From contig NZ_LT607753.1 of assembly GCF_900090295.1 (NCBI RefSeq), forward strand, positions 5,766,001 through 5,830,000: DNA of 64,000 nt, written 5' to 3'. A model generated the notes under the pieces. The model did no database searches, had not been told where the DNA came from, and saw nothing but the letters and a program-made list of their open reading frames with translations. The stretch is from Micromonospora coxensis (GTDB taxonomy: Bacteria > Actinomycetota > Actinomycetes > Mycobacteriales > Micromonosporaceae). Each line of letters opens with the position of its first letter. The first letter of the stretch is position 1. Below, piece after piece: positions 38,865 through 48,220 of this stretch. Both the position numbers and the translations under genes were made by a program.

Positions 38865-40259
38865 ATGGAGGGCCGTGGGGCCGAACGGTGGGTGGAGTTC
38901 GGTCGGGAGCTGCGCTCGTGGCGGCGCCGGGCCGGGCTGACCCAGGGTCAGCTCGGCCTGCGGGTCGGCTACCACCACAGCGTGATCAGCAAGGTGGAGG
39001 GCGGCCTGCGGGAGCCACCGATGGGGCTGCCCGCGCGCCTGGACGAGCTGCTGCGCACGGGCGGCGCGTTGACCGCGCTGGCCGGGCCGACCACCGGACG
39101 GCGCGGCGCCCACCTGGCGGCGAGCGACCCGACCCTGTTCGCGGTGCTGCCGGGCGCGGACACCGCCGACCGGGTCACGCCTCCCGGTGTGCCGGGGTGG
39201 CCGCTGCGGCTGCCGGACCGGGGTTTCTCCTGCCCGTTGCACGGCGACGACGGCTGCCCGGTGCCGCCGGCCGGGGACGTGCTGGCGGCGCTGGCCCGGC
39301 TCGACCGGCGCGACCCGGCGACGCTGCCGACCGAGCCGGTGCCCGACCTGGTGCACGGATTGACCGCGCTGCTGCCGGGTTACACGCGGGCGACCGTCGA
39401 GAGTGTCTCGACCGAGGTCGTCGGCGCCATCGAGCACGTGCTGCACCTGCTGGTGCGCTGGGCCGAGGTGGTCGACACCGCCGGGCGGTCCCCGCACAGC
39501 CTGCTGCGCCTCGCCGCCCACTACGCCCAGCTCGCCGGCCGGCTGCGGATGCAGCGGGGGCAGAGCGCGGTCGGGATGGCCTGGGTCGGGCACGGCCTGC
39601 GGTGGGCCGGCGTCTGCGCCGACCGGGTCGCCCAGGCCATGCTCTTCACCGACTACTGCACGTTGACCCGGCTGGACCGCGACGGCGCGTCGTCGCTGGC
39701 GTACGCCCGGGCGCTCGGGGCGGTGGACCCGAACCGGGGCTGGATGTCGACGCTGTCGCACCTGTACCAGGCCCGGGCGTACGCCGTCGACGGTGGGGTG
39801 GCCGAGTGTCGGCGGCAGGTCGGGCTGGCCCGTCGGGGACTGTCCCGGCTCGACGAACGGGACCGCACGGAGGTGCCGTGGCTGACCGGCGACGAGGGCG
39901 AGGTGCGGGTCGAGTCGTCCGTCGGCGGGGCGTTGCGTGACCTGGCCGCCCACACCGGGGACCGGCCCACGGCCCGGCGGGCGGTGCACGCCACCCAACG
40001 GTCGCTGGCCCACCTGCCGGCGCGGATGCGCCCGACGTACCTGCTGCTCACCCTGCGGCTGGCGGACAGCTACGCCTGCGCGGGGATGCCGGACGCGGCG
40101 GTGGAGGTGGCGACGCCCGTCGCGCAGGAGGCGCTGCGGACCGGGCGGACCACCATCGTGCACGAGCTGCGCGGCCTGCACACCCGGCTGTGTGCCGGCT
40201 GGGGCGACCTGCCGGAGGTCCGTGAGCTGACGGAACGGCTGCGCGTCGCGCACCGGTGA
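38865..40259 (+). CDS. XRE-family HTH regulator with C-terminal helical repeat region
   Basis: A 464-residue regulator. Residues 8-62 form an XRE-type HTH (LTQGQLGLRVGYHHSVISKVEGG). A linker contains a Cys-bearing FSCPLHGDDGCPVPPAG segment (about 122-138). The C-terminal ~300 residues are helical and TPR-like (YAQLAGRLRMQRGQ and YLLLTLRLADSYACAG). This is the common large actinobacterial type, often acting in development or peptide-type sensing; its target is unknown. It has its own near-consensus promoter and no clear functional neighbour; the convergent lipoprotein genes follow. Confidence 0.8.
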   Translation: MEGRGAERWVEFGRELRSWRRRAGLTQGQLGLRVGYHHSVISKVEGGLREPPMGLPARLDELLRTGGALTALAGPTTGRRGAHLAASDPTLFAVLPGADTADRVTPPGVPGWPLRLPDRGFSCPLHGDDGCPVPPAGDVLAALARLDRRDPATLPTEPVPDLVHGLTALLPGYTRATVESVSTEVVGAIEHVLHLLVRWAEVVDTAGRSPHSLLRLAAHYAQLAGRLRMQRGQSAVGMAWVGHGLRWAGVCADRVAQAMLFTDYCTLTRLDRDGASSLAYARALGAVDPNRGWMSTLSHLYQARAYAVDGGVAECRRQVGLARRGLSRLDERDRTEVPWLTGDEGEVRVESSVGGALRDLAAHTGDRPTARRAVHATQRSLAHLPARMRPTYLLLTLRLADSYACAGMPDAAVEVATPVAQEALRTGRTTIVHELRGLHTRLCAGWGDLPEVRELTERLRVAHR

Positions 40260-40452
40260 GCCGCGCCGGGCCGCCTGATGTGCCGGATTGTGACAGTCCG
40301 GCCGTGCCCGGCCGGGGTCTGGTTGACCGCCCGGCCGGTGAATGTGAGGGTCTCCTGGTCCGGGTGCGGACGGGGCGTTCCGCCACGAGTCCCAGCTCGC
40401 CCCAGCCGCGGGCCGCCGTCCGTGCCCGGGCGTTCCCGACCCGTCCGGCGCC

Positions 40453-41343
40453 TCAGCGCAGCGGCAGCCCACGGGTGCCGGCGCCCTTGAGGGAGCGGGT
40501 CGGCGCGCGGTCGTCGAGCCACAGGAAGCACTGCACGCCGCGATTGCCGTCGCGCCACTGGCGTTCCCGGGGGTGGTAGAAGATCGAGCCGGCGCGGAAG
40601 CGCACCGCGTCGTCGTCCGGCACCCCGGTGTACCTCGCGATCAGCCGGAGGCATCCCCGGTGCACCCGCTCGTCGCCCCGGCCGAGCTGGGCGTGGCTGA
40701 CGCCCTCGGCCTGCCAGACGCCGACGAACTCGGCGTGGTGCCGGGCGGTGCAGGCGACCGGGACCATCGCCTCGACGGCGCCGTCGGCCACCCTCGGGTC
40801 GAAGCAGCGCAGCCGCAGGTCGCCGTCGCCCTTCAACGCGCCGCGCAGGCTGCCGGTGCGGGGGACCGCCCCCGGCTCGTCGAGGCCACGGATCTCGCTG
40901 ACGTCGCAACGGAACCAGCGGGCCCCGCCGGTCCAGGCCTCGGGGGAGGGCAGCACGACCACCAGATCGAGTCGGCCGGCGCGCCAGTCGCCGCCGAGGG
41001 CCCGGTGGACCTCCCGGTCGCACTCGGCGTGGGCCGCGCGCCGTGCCGCGCTGCCGCTCGCCGGCGGGGCCGCCGGGCTCGCGTGGGCCCCGGTGAGGGT
41101 GCCGACGTGCAGGGTCTCGCCGTGGTGCGGCAGCGCGCAGTCGACCGGCTGGTAGCCGCCGAGGTAACCGATGTGCTGCGTGCCCCGCTGGCAGACCCCG
41201 GCGGCCGGGACGAAGCGCTGCGGGGCGGCGAGCGCCGGCCAGTCGTCGACGAGGTCCGCGTCCAGCCCGGCCGGGGTGCGGCAGCCGGTGGACGCGAGGA
41301 GCGCGAGCAGGCCCACGAGGAGTGCCGTGCCGTACCGCCGCAT
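40453..41343 (-). CDS. Septum-formation-family lipoprotein (paralogue 2)
   Basis: A 296-residue secreted protein. A signal peptide (RRYGTALLVGLLALLASTGC) ends at a lipobox-like Cys at about 20. Then come two copies of a module with conserved Cys and His: VDCALPHHGETLHVGTLTG (about 66-84) and ACTARHHAEFVGVWQAEG (about 205-222). This matches the septum-formation domain family of actinobacteria, whose role is not well defined. It is roughly 40% like the gene immediately upstream on the same strand, with near-identical C-terminal pattern (FRAGSIFYHP, QCFLW), so the pair arose by tandem duplication. ATG 41343 chosen for the signal peptide. Confidence 0.75.
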   Translation of the reverse strand: MRRYGTALLVGLLALLASTGCRTPAGLDADLVDDWPALAAPQRFVPAAGVCQRGTQHIGYLGGYQPVDCALPHHGETLHVGTLTGAHASPAAPPASGSAARRAAHAECDREVHRALGGDWRAGRLDLVVVLPSPEAWTGGARWFRCDVSEIRGLDEPGAVPRTGSLRGALKGDGDLRLRCFDPRVADGAVEAMVPVACTARHHAEFVGVWQAEGVSHAQLGRGDERVHRGCLRLIARYTGVPDDDAVRFRAGSIFYHPRERQWRDGNRGVQCFLWLDDRAPTRSLKGAGTRGLPLR

Positions 41344-41411
41344 CGCATCCGTTCCCTCGGCGCCGTCCGTCCTCGCGGCGGTGCCGCCACGGAGCGGCAG
41401 CATACCCGGCC

Positions 41412-42296
41412 TCAGATGGCGGGCAGCCCCTGCGGGCCGACGCCGCGCATCGACCGGGTCAGCTTCCGGTCGTCGCTCCACAGGAAGCAGCGGATGCCCC
41501 GGTCGCCCTCCTGCCACTCCCGCTGCGACGGCGGGTAGAAGATCGACCCGGCCCGGTACGGCAGGTCGGCGTTGTTGGGCACCTCGGCGAAGCTGGCGAT
41601 CAGCGCCATGCAGCGCCGGTGCACCTGCTGGTTGGCCTTGATGAACTGCTCCCAGGTCAGGTCGCGTTCGAGGTACACGCCGACGAACTCGGCCCGGTGC
41701 GGCTCGGAGCAGAGCACCGGGGCCATGTAGTTCAGGTTGTTGCCGATGAGCTTCGGGTCGAAGCAGCGGTGGGAGAGCGGGTTGTCGCCGATCATCGCGC
41801 CGCGCAGGCTCCCGGTCCGGTTCACCGGGCGGGTGTTGTCGATGCTGTCGGTCTCGCTCAGGTCGCAGCGGAACCAGCGGGCGCCGCCGTTCCAGGCCGA
41901 GACGGTGGGCAGCGCGATGTTCAACGTCAGCCGCGCGGAGTGCCAGTCACCGCCGAGCACCTCGCGGGCGCGCTGGTCGCACTCGGCGCGCGCCGGGCGC
42001 AGCGCCGGCGACCCCGGCTCGGGCCGGGGGCCACGCTCGGCGGCGCCGGTGAACGCGCCCACGTGGATCGCCTCGGCCAGGTGGCTGCGGGCGCAGTCCA
42101 CCGTGTCGTAGGTGCTGGCCTGCACCACCGCCGTGATCCGCGGCAGGCAGGCGTCCGTGGCGGGCACGAACAACTGGGGCACGGGCAGCGCCGGCCAGTC
42201 GTCGGTCAGGTCGCCGTCGCCCCGGTGCTGCTGGACGCAGCCGCTCATCGCCACCGTCGCGCCGGCCAGCGCCAGCGCCACGAGCCACCGTCGCAT
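41412..42296 (-). CDS. Septum-formation-family lipoprotein (paralogue 1)
   Basis: A 294-residue lipoprotein. The signal peptide RRWLVALALAGATVAMSGC ends in a good lipobox Cys at residue 20. Paired modules are VDCARSHLAEAIHVGAFTG (about 68-86) and LCSEPHRAEFVGVYLERD (about 201-218), with eight or so Cys that could form disulfides outside the membrane. A C-terminal FYPPSQREWQEGDRGIRCFLW closes the domain. It is transcribed first, 68 bp before its paralogue. Divergent from rpe across 259 bp. Exact function unknown; cell envelope location is inferred from the signal peptide. Confidence 0.78.
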   Translation of the reverse strand: MRRWLVALALAGATVAMSGCVQQHRGDGDLTDDWPALPVPQLFVPATDACLPRITAVVQASTYDTVDCARSHLAEAIHVGAFTGAAERGPRPEPGSPALRPARAECDQRAREVLGGDWHSARLTLNIALPTVSAWNGGARWFRCDLSETDSIDNTRPVNRTGSLRGAMIGDNPLSHRCFDPKLIGNNLNYMAPVLCSEPHRAEFVGVYLERDLTWEQFIKANQQVHRRCMALIASFAEVPNNADLPYRAGSIFYPPSQREWQEGDRGIRCFLWSDDRKLTRSMRGVGPQGLPAI

Positions 42297-42543
42297 CGTC
42301 CGCCCTTTCCGGGAGATGACGGCCGATCATCGCGGCCCGCACGGCAGTGCCCCGCCGTCGGCCGTGCAGCATATGTGACCGTCCCCGATGGAGTGTTCCC
42401 GCGTTTCCGTCGATCGGCCAGTCACGGATGGCCTTTCGTTCGCCTTCCGGTCCTGCGGGGTCCAATCTTGCACCACCGGTCACCCCTGGGTCACAGGGTG
42501 TTCCCGATGGAGGCGCGCCGACCGCGGGGGGTGGCCGCGTTCG

Positions 42544-42549
42544 TACACT
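42544..42549 (+). promoter_or_regulatory. Candidate -10 of rpe (leaderless)
   Basis: TACACT ends 6 nt before the GTG start, so transcription should begin at or next to the start codon. The rest of the 259-bp gap upstream shows no gene. Confidence 0.45.
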
Positions 42550-42555
42550 GGCCCG

Positions 42556-43236
42556 GTGACCGTACCGCCGCCGATCGTCGCGCCCAGCATCCTCGCCGCC
42601 GATTTCGCCCGCCTCGCCGAAGAGGTCCGCGCCGTGGAGGGCGCCGCGGACTGGTTGCACGTCGATGTGATGGACAACCACTTCGTGCCCAACCTGACGA
42701 TCGGACTGCCGGTGGTGCAGAGCCTGCGGGCAGCCACCCAGATCCCGTTCGACGTGCACCTCATGATCACCGACCCCCGTCGCTGGGCCCCGGGTTACGC
42801 CGACGCCGGCGCCTACAACGTCACCTTCCACGCCGAGGCCTGTGACGACCCGGTGGCGCTGGCCAAGGACCTGCGCTCCGCCGGGGCGAAGGCCGGGCTG
42901 GCCATCGACCGGGACACCCCGATCGAGCCGTACCTGGAGCTGCTGCCGAGCTTCGACACCCTGCTGATCATGACGATCAAGGCGGGCTTCGGCGGCCAGC
43001 GGTTCATCCCGCAGCTGCTGGAGAAGGTGCGCGCCGCCCGCCGGCACGTCGACAGCGGCCACCTGGAGCTGCGGATCGAGGTCGACGGCGGGATCGCCGC
43101 CGACACCATCGAGCAGGCCGCCGCGGCGGGCGCCGACGCGTTCGTCGCCGGCACCGCGGTGTACGGGGCGGCCGACCCCGCCGAGGCGGTCCGCCGCCTG
43201 CGGGGGCTCGCGGAGCGCGCGGTCGCCGGGGCCTGA
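42556..43236 (+). CDS. rpe: Ribulose-phosphate 3-epimerase
   Basis: A 226-residue TIM-barrel enzyme of the pentose phosphate pathway interconverting ribulose- and xylulose-5-phosphate. [12 protein letters not shown] (residues 7-18), [16 protein letters not shown] (about 34-49), HLMI, and the C-terminal EVDGGI / GTAVYGA phosphate loops are present. The flexible loop reads [11 protein letters not shown] where most have VNPGFGGQ. Ribulose-5-phosphate is also a riboflavin precursor used by RibBA encoded downstream. GTG 42556 is chosen from the leaderless promoter. Confidence 0.93.
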   Translation: MTVPPPIVAPSILAADFARLAEEVRAVEGAADWLHVDVMDNHFVPNLTIGLPVVQSLRAATQIPFDVHLMITDPRRWAPGYADAGAYNVTFHAEACDDPVALAKDLRSAGAKAGLAIDRDTPIEPYLELLPSFDTLLIMTIKAGFGGQRFIPQLLEKVRAARRHVDSGHLELRIEVDGGIAADTIEQAAAAGADAFVAGTAVYGAADPAEAVRRLRGLAERAVAGA

Positions 43237-43237
43237 C

Positions 43238-44197
43238 GTGGAGCCGGCCGGCGACCGACCCGACGTCATCCTCGTCGTCGACGACGACGAGGACATCGCC
43301 CGGTTCGTCGAGTTCAACCTGCGGCTGCACGGCTTCGAGGTGCTGCACGCCTCGGACGGGCAGGAGGCGCTGGAGGTCATCGAGCGGCAACGCCCCGACC
43401 TGGCCGTGGTGGACCTGATGATGCCGCGCATCGACGGCCTGGAGCTGACCCGCCGGCTGCGCGCCGACCCGATGACCTCCGCCCTCCCGGTGATCATGCT
43501 GACCGCCAAGGGGATGACCCAGGACAAGGTCAACGGCCTCAGCGTCGGCGCGGACGACTACCTGGTCAAGCCCTTCGACACGCTGGAGCTGGTGGCCCGG
43601 GTCAACTCCACGCTGCGCCGCAACAAGGAGTTCCGGGAGGTCTCCCCGCTGACCGGGCTGCCCGGCAACAGCCGGATCCGCCGGGAGATCAGCGACCGGG
43701 TGCGCAGCGGCGTCGACTACGCGGTCGGCTACATCGACATCGACCGGTTCAAGAGCGTCAACGACCGGTACGGCTTCGTGCGTGGCGACGAGTTCATCTC
43801 CGCGCTCGCCCGCAGCCTGCACCGGGCGGTGGTGTCGATCGGGCTGCCGCCGGCCTTCCTCGGCCACGTCGGCGGGGACGACTTCGTCATCGTCTGCACC
43901 CCGGAGCAGGTCCGGCCGCTCACCTCCCGGGCCGTGGTGGACTTCGAACGGGCCGCCGACAAGCTCTACGACCCCACCGACGCCGAGCGCGGCTACGTCG
44001 AGCTCAAGGACCGTCGGGGCAACGTGCGCCGGGCGCACCTGGTGACCCTCTCCATCGGCGTCTCGCTGTCGGACTCCCGCAAGCGCTTCACCGACCCGCT
44101 CGCCGCGATCGCGGTCGCCTCCGAGATGAAGACGGTCGCCAAGAGCCAACCGGGGTCGTACGTCGCGGTGGACCGCCGTCGCGCGGACGGTGTGTGA
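43238..44197 (+). CDS. Response regulator with GGDEF-type domain (GGDDF variant)
   Basis: A 319-residue protein starting one base after the rpe stop. Residues 8-125 form a receiver: acidic cluster VVDDDED, phospho-acceptor Asp in VVDLMMPR (about 59) and switch Lys in YLVKPFD (about 111). Residues 135-315 form a GGDEF domain (SPLTGLPGNSR, YIDIDRFKSVNDRYG). The signature loop is GGDDF instead of GGDEF, and no RxxD I-site precedes it. It may be a weak cyclase or a GTP/c-di-GMP-sensing output. No histidine kinase is adjacent. BldD, a c-di-GMP effector, is encoded elsewhere in this window. Confidence 0.85.
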   Translation: MEPAGDRPDVILVVDDDEDIARFVEFNLRLHGFEVLHASDGQEALEVIERQRPDLAVVDLMMPRIDGLELTRRLRADPMTSALPVIMLTAKGMTQDKVNGLSVGADDYLVKPFDTLELVARVNSTLRRNKEFREVSPLTGLPGNSRIRREISDRVRSGVDYAVGYIDIDRFKSVNDRYGFVRGDEFISALARSLHRAVVSIGLPPAFLGHVGGDDFVIVCTPEQVRPLTSRAVVDFERAADKLYDPTDAERGYVELKDRRGNVRRAHLVTLSIGVSLSDSRKRFTDPLAAIAVASEMKTVAKSQPGSYVAVDRRRADGV

Positions 44198-44260
44198 GGT
44201 AGCACGCCGGGAGTGGCGTACCCCCCGGCCCGACGTGTAAGACTTTCCGTGTACCCACCA

Positions 44261-44432
44261 CGCGCTGGCGGGGCTCGGTGAAATTCCGAACCGGCGGTGA
44301 TCCACGGTCCGACCGTGGTAAGCCCGCGACCCGGACGGCTCAGGCCGCCCGGTGGACCTGGTGAGAATCCGGGGCCGACGGTTGGCGGCGGGATCGTTCC
44401 GCTGCCAGACAGTCCGGATGGGAGACAGCGCG
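44261..44432 (+). ncRNA. FMN riboswitch (RFN element)
   Basis: P1 pairs CGCGCTG (44261-44267) with CAGCGCG (44426-44432). Between them are the conserved blocks GGTGAAATTCCGAACCGGCG, AGCCCGCGAC, GGTGAGAATCCGGGGCCGAC and AGTCCGGATGGGAGA in the right order. It controls the ribD-ribE-ribM-ribBA-ribH operon. The following ~150 nt (44433-44583) is the expression platform; I did not resolve terminator versus SD-sequestering mode. A TAAGAC at 44238-44243 is a possible -10. Confidence 0.95.
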
Positions 44433-44583
44433 CGGGACGGGGCGGGCCTGCGTGGGCTGTCATCCAGCCGCCGCGTGGGCTCCCCGGGGCCGGCTGTGCC
44501 GTTCCCGGATCCGCCGCCGCCTGCCCGCGGCACCTCCCGTCGACCGCCCAGCGCGCGGACCGGCGAGTGAGAGGGCATGGGCC

Positions 44584-45645
44584 ATGGCCGGCGTCTCCGT
44601 CGACGAGGCGATGCGTCGTGCCGTCGCGCTCGCCGCCCGTGGCCTCGGCACCACCAGCCCCAACCCGGTCGTCGGCTGCGTCCTGCTCGATCCGGACGGC
44701 ACGGTCGTCGGCGAGGGATTCCACGCGTACGCGGGCGGACCGCACGCCGAGATCGTCGCGCTCGCCCAGGCCGGTGAGCGCGCCCGGGGCGGCACCGCCG
44801 TGGTCACCCTGGAACCCTGCGACCACACCGGCCGCACCGGCCCCTGCAGCCTCGCGCTGATCCGGGCCGGCGTCGCCCGGGTGGTCATCGCCGTGCCCGA
44901 CCCCAACCCGGTCGCCTCCGGCGGCGCCGCCACGTTGCGCGCCGCGGGCGTCCAGGTGCAGTTCGGGGTACGCGCCGCCGAGGCCGAGGCCGGCAACGTC
45001 GCCTGGCTCACCTCGATGCGCCGCGGCTGGCCGTACGTGATCTGGAAGTACGCCGCCACCCTCGACGGCCGGTCCGCGGCGGCCGACGGCACCAGCATGT
45101 GGATCACCTCCGAGGCGGCCCGGATCGACGTGCACGCGCTGCGCGGCACGGTCGACGCGGTGATCGCCGGGGTGGGCACCGTGCTCGCCGACGACCCCCG
45201 GCTGACCGCCCGTAACCTGCGCGACGGCACCCTGGCCATCCGGCAGCCGCTGCGGGTGGTGGTGGACAGCGCGGGGCGTACCCCCGTCGGGGCCCGGGTG
45301 CGCGACGGCGCCGCGCGGACCTGGATCGCCACCGCCGCGGAGGTCGGCGCCGACCCGGACGGCCGGGTCGACCTGCCCGCGCTGCTGGCCGAGCTGCACC
45401 ACCGCGGCGTGCGGGCCGCGCTGCTGGAGGGCGGCCCGCGACTGGCCGGCGCGTTCCTCGCCGCCGGCCTGGTCGACCGGATCGTCGGGTACGTCGCGCC
45501 GAAGCTGCTCGGCGCCGGCCCGACCGCGCTGCTCGACGCCGGCGTGACGACCATCGCCGACGCCATCGACCTGGAGATCACCGACGTTACGCAGGTCGGC
45601 CCCGACCTGCGGATCACCGCGCTGCCCCGGAAGAGGGAGGCCTGA
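44584..45645 (+). CDS. ribD: Bifunctional riboflavin deaminase/reductase RibD
   Basis: A 353-residue enzyme acting on the GTP cyclohydrolase II product. The N-terminal deaminase has the zinc motifs HAEIVAL (about 54-60) and EPCDHTGRTGPC (about 79-90); the C-terminal reductase begins near 155 (WKYAATLDGRSAAADGTS) and ends with NADPH-binding LLEGGPRLAG. ATG 44584 lies 9 nt after GAGAGGG; the frame is open upstream through the riboswitch region, which is not coding. First gene of the riboflavin operon. Confidence 0.95.
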   Translation: MAGVSVDEAMRRAVALAARGLGTTSPNPVVGCVLLDPDGTVVGEGFHAYAGGPHAEIVALAQAGERARGGTAVVTLEPCDHTGRTGPCSLALIRAGVARVVIAVPDPNPVASGGAATLRAAGVQVQFGVRAAEAEAGNVAWLTSMRRGWPYVIWKYAATLDGRSAAADGTSMWITSEAARIDVHALRGTVDAVIAGVGTVLADDPRLTARNLRDGTLAIRQPLRVVVDSAGRTPVGARVRDGAARTWIATAAEVGADPDGRVDLPALLAELHHRGVRAALLEGGPRLAGAFLAAGLVDRIVGYVAPKLLGAGPTALLDAGVTTIADAIDLEITDVTQVGPDLRITALPRKREA

Positions 45646-45646
45646 C

Positions 45647-46258
45647 ATGTTCACCGGCATCGTCGAGGAGCTGGGCGAGGTCGTTCGGATCGCCGACACC
45701 GGAGGTGACTCCGCCCTGGTCGCCGTCCGGGGCCCGCTGGTCACCTCGGACGCCCGGCACGGCGACTCCATCGCGGTCAACGGCGTCTGTCTCACCGTCG
45801 TCGACGTCGACGGCGGAGTCTTCACCGCCGACGTGATGGGGGAGACCCTGCGCCGCACCGCGCTGGGCGGGCTGCGCCCCGGCGACCCGGTCAACCTGGA
45901 GCGGGCCGCGGCGCTCAACAGCCGCCTCGGCGGGCACATCGTGCAGGGCCACGTCGACGGCGTCGGCGAGCTGCTGCACCGGGAGCCGGCCGAGCAGTGG
46001 GAGACGCTGCGCTTCCGGCTCCCCGCCGCCCTGGCCCGGTACGTGGTGGAGAAGGGCTCGATCACCGTCGACGGGGTGTCGCTCACCGTGGCCGGGGTCG
46101 GCGACGACTGGTTCGCCGTCGGGCTCATCCCGACCACCCTCAAGCTGACCACCCTCGGCGTTCGGCGCGTCGGCGACCCGGTCAACCTGGAGGTCGACGT
46201 GCTCGCCAAGTACGTCGAGCGGCTGCTCGGCGACCGCGTGCCGGGGGGTGCGGCCTGA
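45647..46258 (+). CDS. ribE: Riboflavin synthase alpha subunit
   Basis: A 203-residue trimeric enzyme dismutating lumazine to riboflavin. It starts with the invariant MFTGIVEELGEV and has two lumazine-binding repeats: SIAVNGVCLTVVDVDGGVFT (about 41-60) and SITVDGVSLTVAGVGDDWFA (about 138-157). Often called ribC in other naming systems. One base separates it from ribD, and its stop overlaps the next gene. Confidence 0.95.
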   Translation: MFTGIVEELGEVVRIADTGGDSALVAVRGPLVTSDARHGDSIAVNGVCLTVVDVDGGVFTADVMGETLRRTALGGLRPGDPVNLERAAALNSRLGGHIVQGHVDGVGELLHREPAEQWETLRFRLPAALARYVVEKGSITVDGVSLTVAGVGDDWFAVGLIPTTLKLTTLGVRRVGDPVNLEVDVLAKYVERLLGDRVPGGAA

Positions 46259-46953
46259 TGGGCCCGCTCGGCTGGCTGCTCGACGCCCAGGTCCAGATCG
46301 CCGGTTCGCCGGTGCTGGTCCGGGAGATCGTCGGCAACGTCTTCGGTCTCGCCTCGGCCCTGCTCGGGCTGCGCCGGCTGGTCTGGGCCTGGCCGGTCGG
46401 CATCGTCGGCAACGCGCTGCTGTTCACCGTCTTCCTCGGCGGGGTCTTCGCCACCCCGCAGGAGCACGACCTCTACGGCCAGGCCGGCCGGCAGGTCTTC
46501 TTCTTCGCGGTCAGCCTCTACGGCTGGTGGCGCTGGTCGCGCAACCGGCGCGTCGGGGCCGGTGACGCGCCGGCCGTCACGCCGCGCTGGGCCACCGGCC
46601 GGGAACGTCTCGGCCTGCTCGCCGCCGCGGCGCTCGGCACCGCCGTGGCGTACCCGGTGCTCGCCGCGCTGGGCTCCTGGGGCCCGCTGCCGGACGCCTG
46701 GATCCTCACCGGCAGCCTGCTGGCCACGTACGGCATGGCGCGCGGCTGGGTGGACTTCTGGCTGATCTGGATCGCCGTCGACGCGGTCGGCGTGCCCCTG
46801 CTGCTGCGCGGCGGCTTCTACCCGTCGGCCGCCATGTACCTGGTCTACGGCGCGCTCTGCGTCTGGGGCCTCGCCGCCTGGTGGCGCAGCTCGCGGGCCA
46901 CCCGGGCCGCGGCGCGACCGATCCCGTCCACCTACTCGGAGGCCGTCGCATGA
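46258..46953 (+). CDS. ribM: PnuC-family riboflavin transporter (RibM/PnuX type)
   Basis: A 231-residue integral membrane protein of the PnuC family with about seven hydrophobic segments: [20 protein letters not shown] near the N-terminus, [12 protein letters not shown] (about 83-94) and [20 protein letters not shown] (about 163-182). PnuC proteins carry B-vitamins by facilitated diffusion. Members inside FMN-riboswitch operons of actinobacteria (RibM/PnuX) transport riboflavin, and the context here fits. TGATG start overlap with ribE and ATGA with ribBA. Confidence 0.88.
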   Translation: MGPLGWLLDAQVQIAGSPVLVREIVGNVFGLASALLGLRRLVWAWPVGIVGNALLFTVFLGGVFATPQEHDLYGQAGRQVFFFAVSLYGWWRWSRNRRVGAGDAPAVTPRWATGRERLGLLAAAALGTAVAYPVLAALGSWGPLPDAWILTGSLLATYGMARGWVDFWLIWIAVDAVGVPLLLRGGFYPSAAMYLVYGALCVWGLAAWWRSSRATRAAARPIPSTYSEAVA

Positions 46954-48218
46954 CCACCCTCTTCGCCAGCATCGAGCAGGCGGTGGCGGACATCGCCGCC
47001 GGCCGACCCGTCGTCGTGGTCGACGACGAGAACCGGGAGAACGAGGGCGACCTGATCTTCGCCGCCGAACTGGCGACGCCGGAGCTGGTCGCGTTCATGG
47101 TCCGGTACACCTCCGGCTACATCTGCGTGCCGCTGACCGAGTCGGAGTGCGACCGCCTCGACCTGCCGCCGATGCACCACACCAACCAGGACCGGCGCGG
47201 CACCGCGTACACGGTGACCGTGGACGCCCGGGAGGGGGTCAGCACCGGCATCTCCGCCGCCGACCGGGCGCACACCATCCGGCTGCTGGCCGACCCGGCG
47301 ACCGACCCGACCGACCTGGCCCGCCCGGGGCACGTGGTGCCGCTGCGGGCCCGCGAGGGTGGCGTGCTGCGCCGCGCCGGGCACACCGAGGCGGCCGTCG
47401 ACCTGACCCGGCTGGCCGGGCTGCGCCCGGCCGGCGTGCTCTGCGAGCTGGTCAACGACGACGGCACCATGATGCGGCTGCCGGACCTGGAGAAGTTCTG
47501 CGCCGAGCACTCGCTGACCCTGGTCACCATCGCCGACCTGGTGGCGTACCGGCGGCGGCACGAGAGGCAGGTCGAGCAGGTCGCCGACGCGCGGATGCCC
47601 ACCCCGTACGGGGTGTTCCGGGCGCTGGGCTACCGGGCCGAGCACGACCCGGCCGAGCACGTCGCGATGGTCTACGGCGACCTCGGCGACGGGCAGGACG
47701 TGCTGGTCCGGGTGCACTCGGAGTGCCTGACCGGGGACGTGTTCGGCTCGCTGCGCTGCGACTGCGGGCCGCAGCTGCAGGCGGCGCTGGCCCGGGTCGC
47801 CCGGGAGGGGCGTGGCGTGGTGCTCTACGTGCGCGGGCACGAGGGGCGGGGTATCGGCCTGCTGCACAAGCTGCAGGCGTACCAGTTGCAGGACCAGGGC
47901 CGCGACACCGTGGACGCCAACCTCGACCTGGGCCTGCCGGCCGACGCCCGGGACTACGGCACCGGCGCGCAGATCCTCTACGACCTGGGCGTGCGGTCGA
48001 TGCGGCTGCTCACCAACAACCCGGCCAAGCGGGCCGGGCTGGAGGGGTACGGCCTGACCGTCACCGGCCGCGAGGGGTTGCCGATCCGGCCGCACCCGGA
48101 GAACGTGCGCTACCTGCGGACCAAGCGGGACCGGATGGGTCACCTGCTGGACGAGCTGGACGAGGTGACCGAGGCCCCGATGGGCCGCCCGGTCCCCGGC
48201 GACGAGATCGGAGCGTAG
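46950..48218 (+). CDS. ribBA: Bifunctional 3,4-dihydroxy-2-butanone-4-phosphate synthase / GTP cyclohydrolase II
   Basis: A 422-residue fusion. The RibB half (1-205) has [19 protein letters not shown] (about 22-40) and [20 protein letters not shown], converting ribulose-5-phosphate to the four-carbon unit. The RibA half (from about 210) has the zinc Cys in [20 protein letters not shown] and the GTP site [13 protein letters not shown], opening the GTP imidazole ring. It supplies both branches of the pathway. Coupled to ribM by overlap. Confidence 0.95.
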   Translation: MTTLFASIEQAVADIAAGRPVVVVDDENRENEGDLIFAAELATPELVAFMVRYTSGYICVPLTESECDRLDLPPMHHTNQDRRGTAYTVTVDAREGVSTGISAADRAHTIRLLADPATDPTDLARPGHVVPLRAREGGVLRRAGHTEAAVDLTRLAGLRPAGVLCELVNDDGTMMRLPDLEKFCAEHSLTLVTIADLVAYRRRHERQVEQVADARMPTPYGVFRALGYRAEHDPAEHVAMVYGDLGDGQDVLVRVHSECLTGDVFGSLRCDCGPQLQAALARVAREGRGVVLYVRGHEGRGIGLLHKLQAYQLQDQGRDTVDANLDLGLPADARDYGTGAQILYDLGVRSMRLLTNNPAKRAGLEGYGLTVTGREGLPIRPHPENVRYLRTKRDRMGHLLDELDEVTEAPMGRPVPGDEIGA

Positions 48219-48220
48219 AG

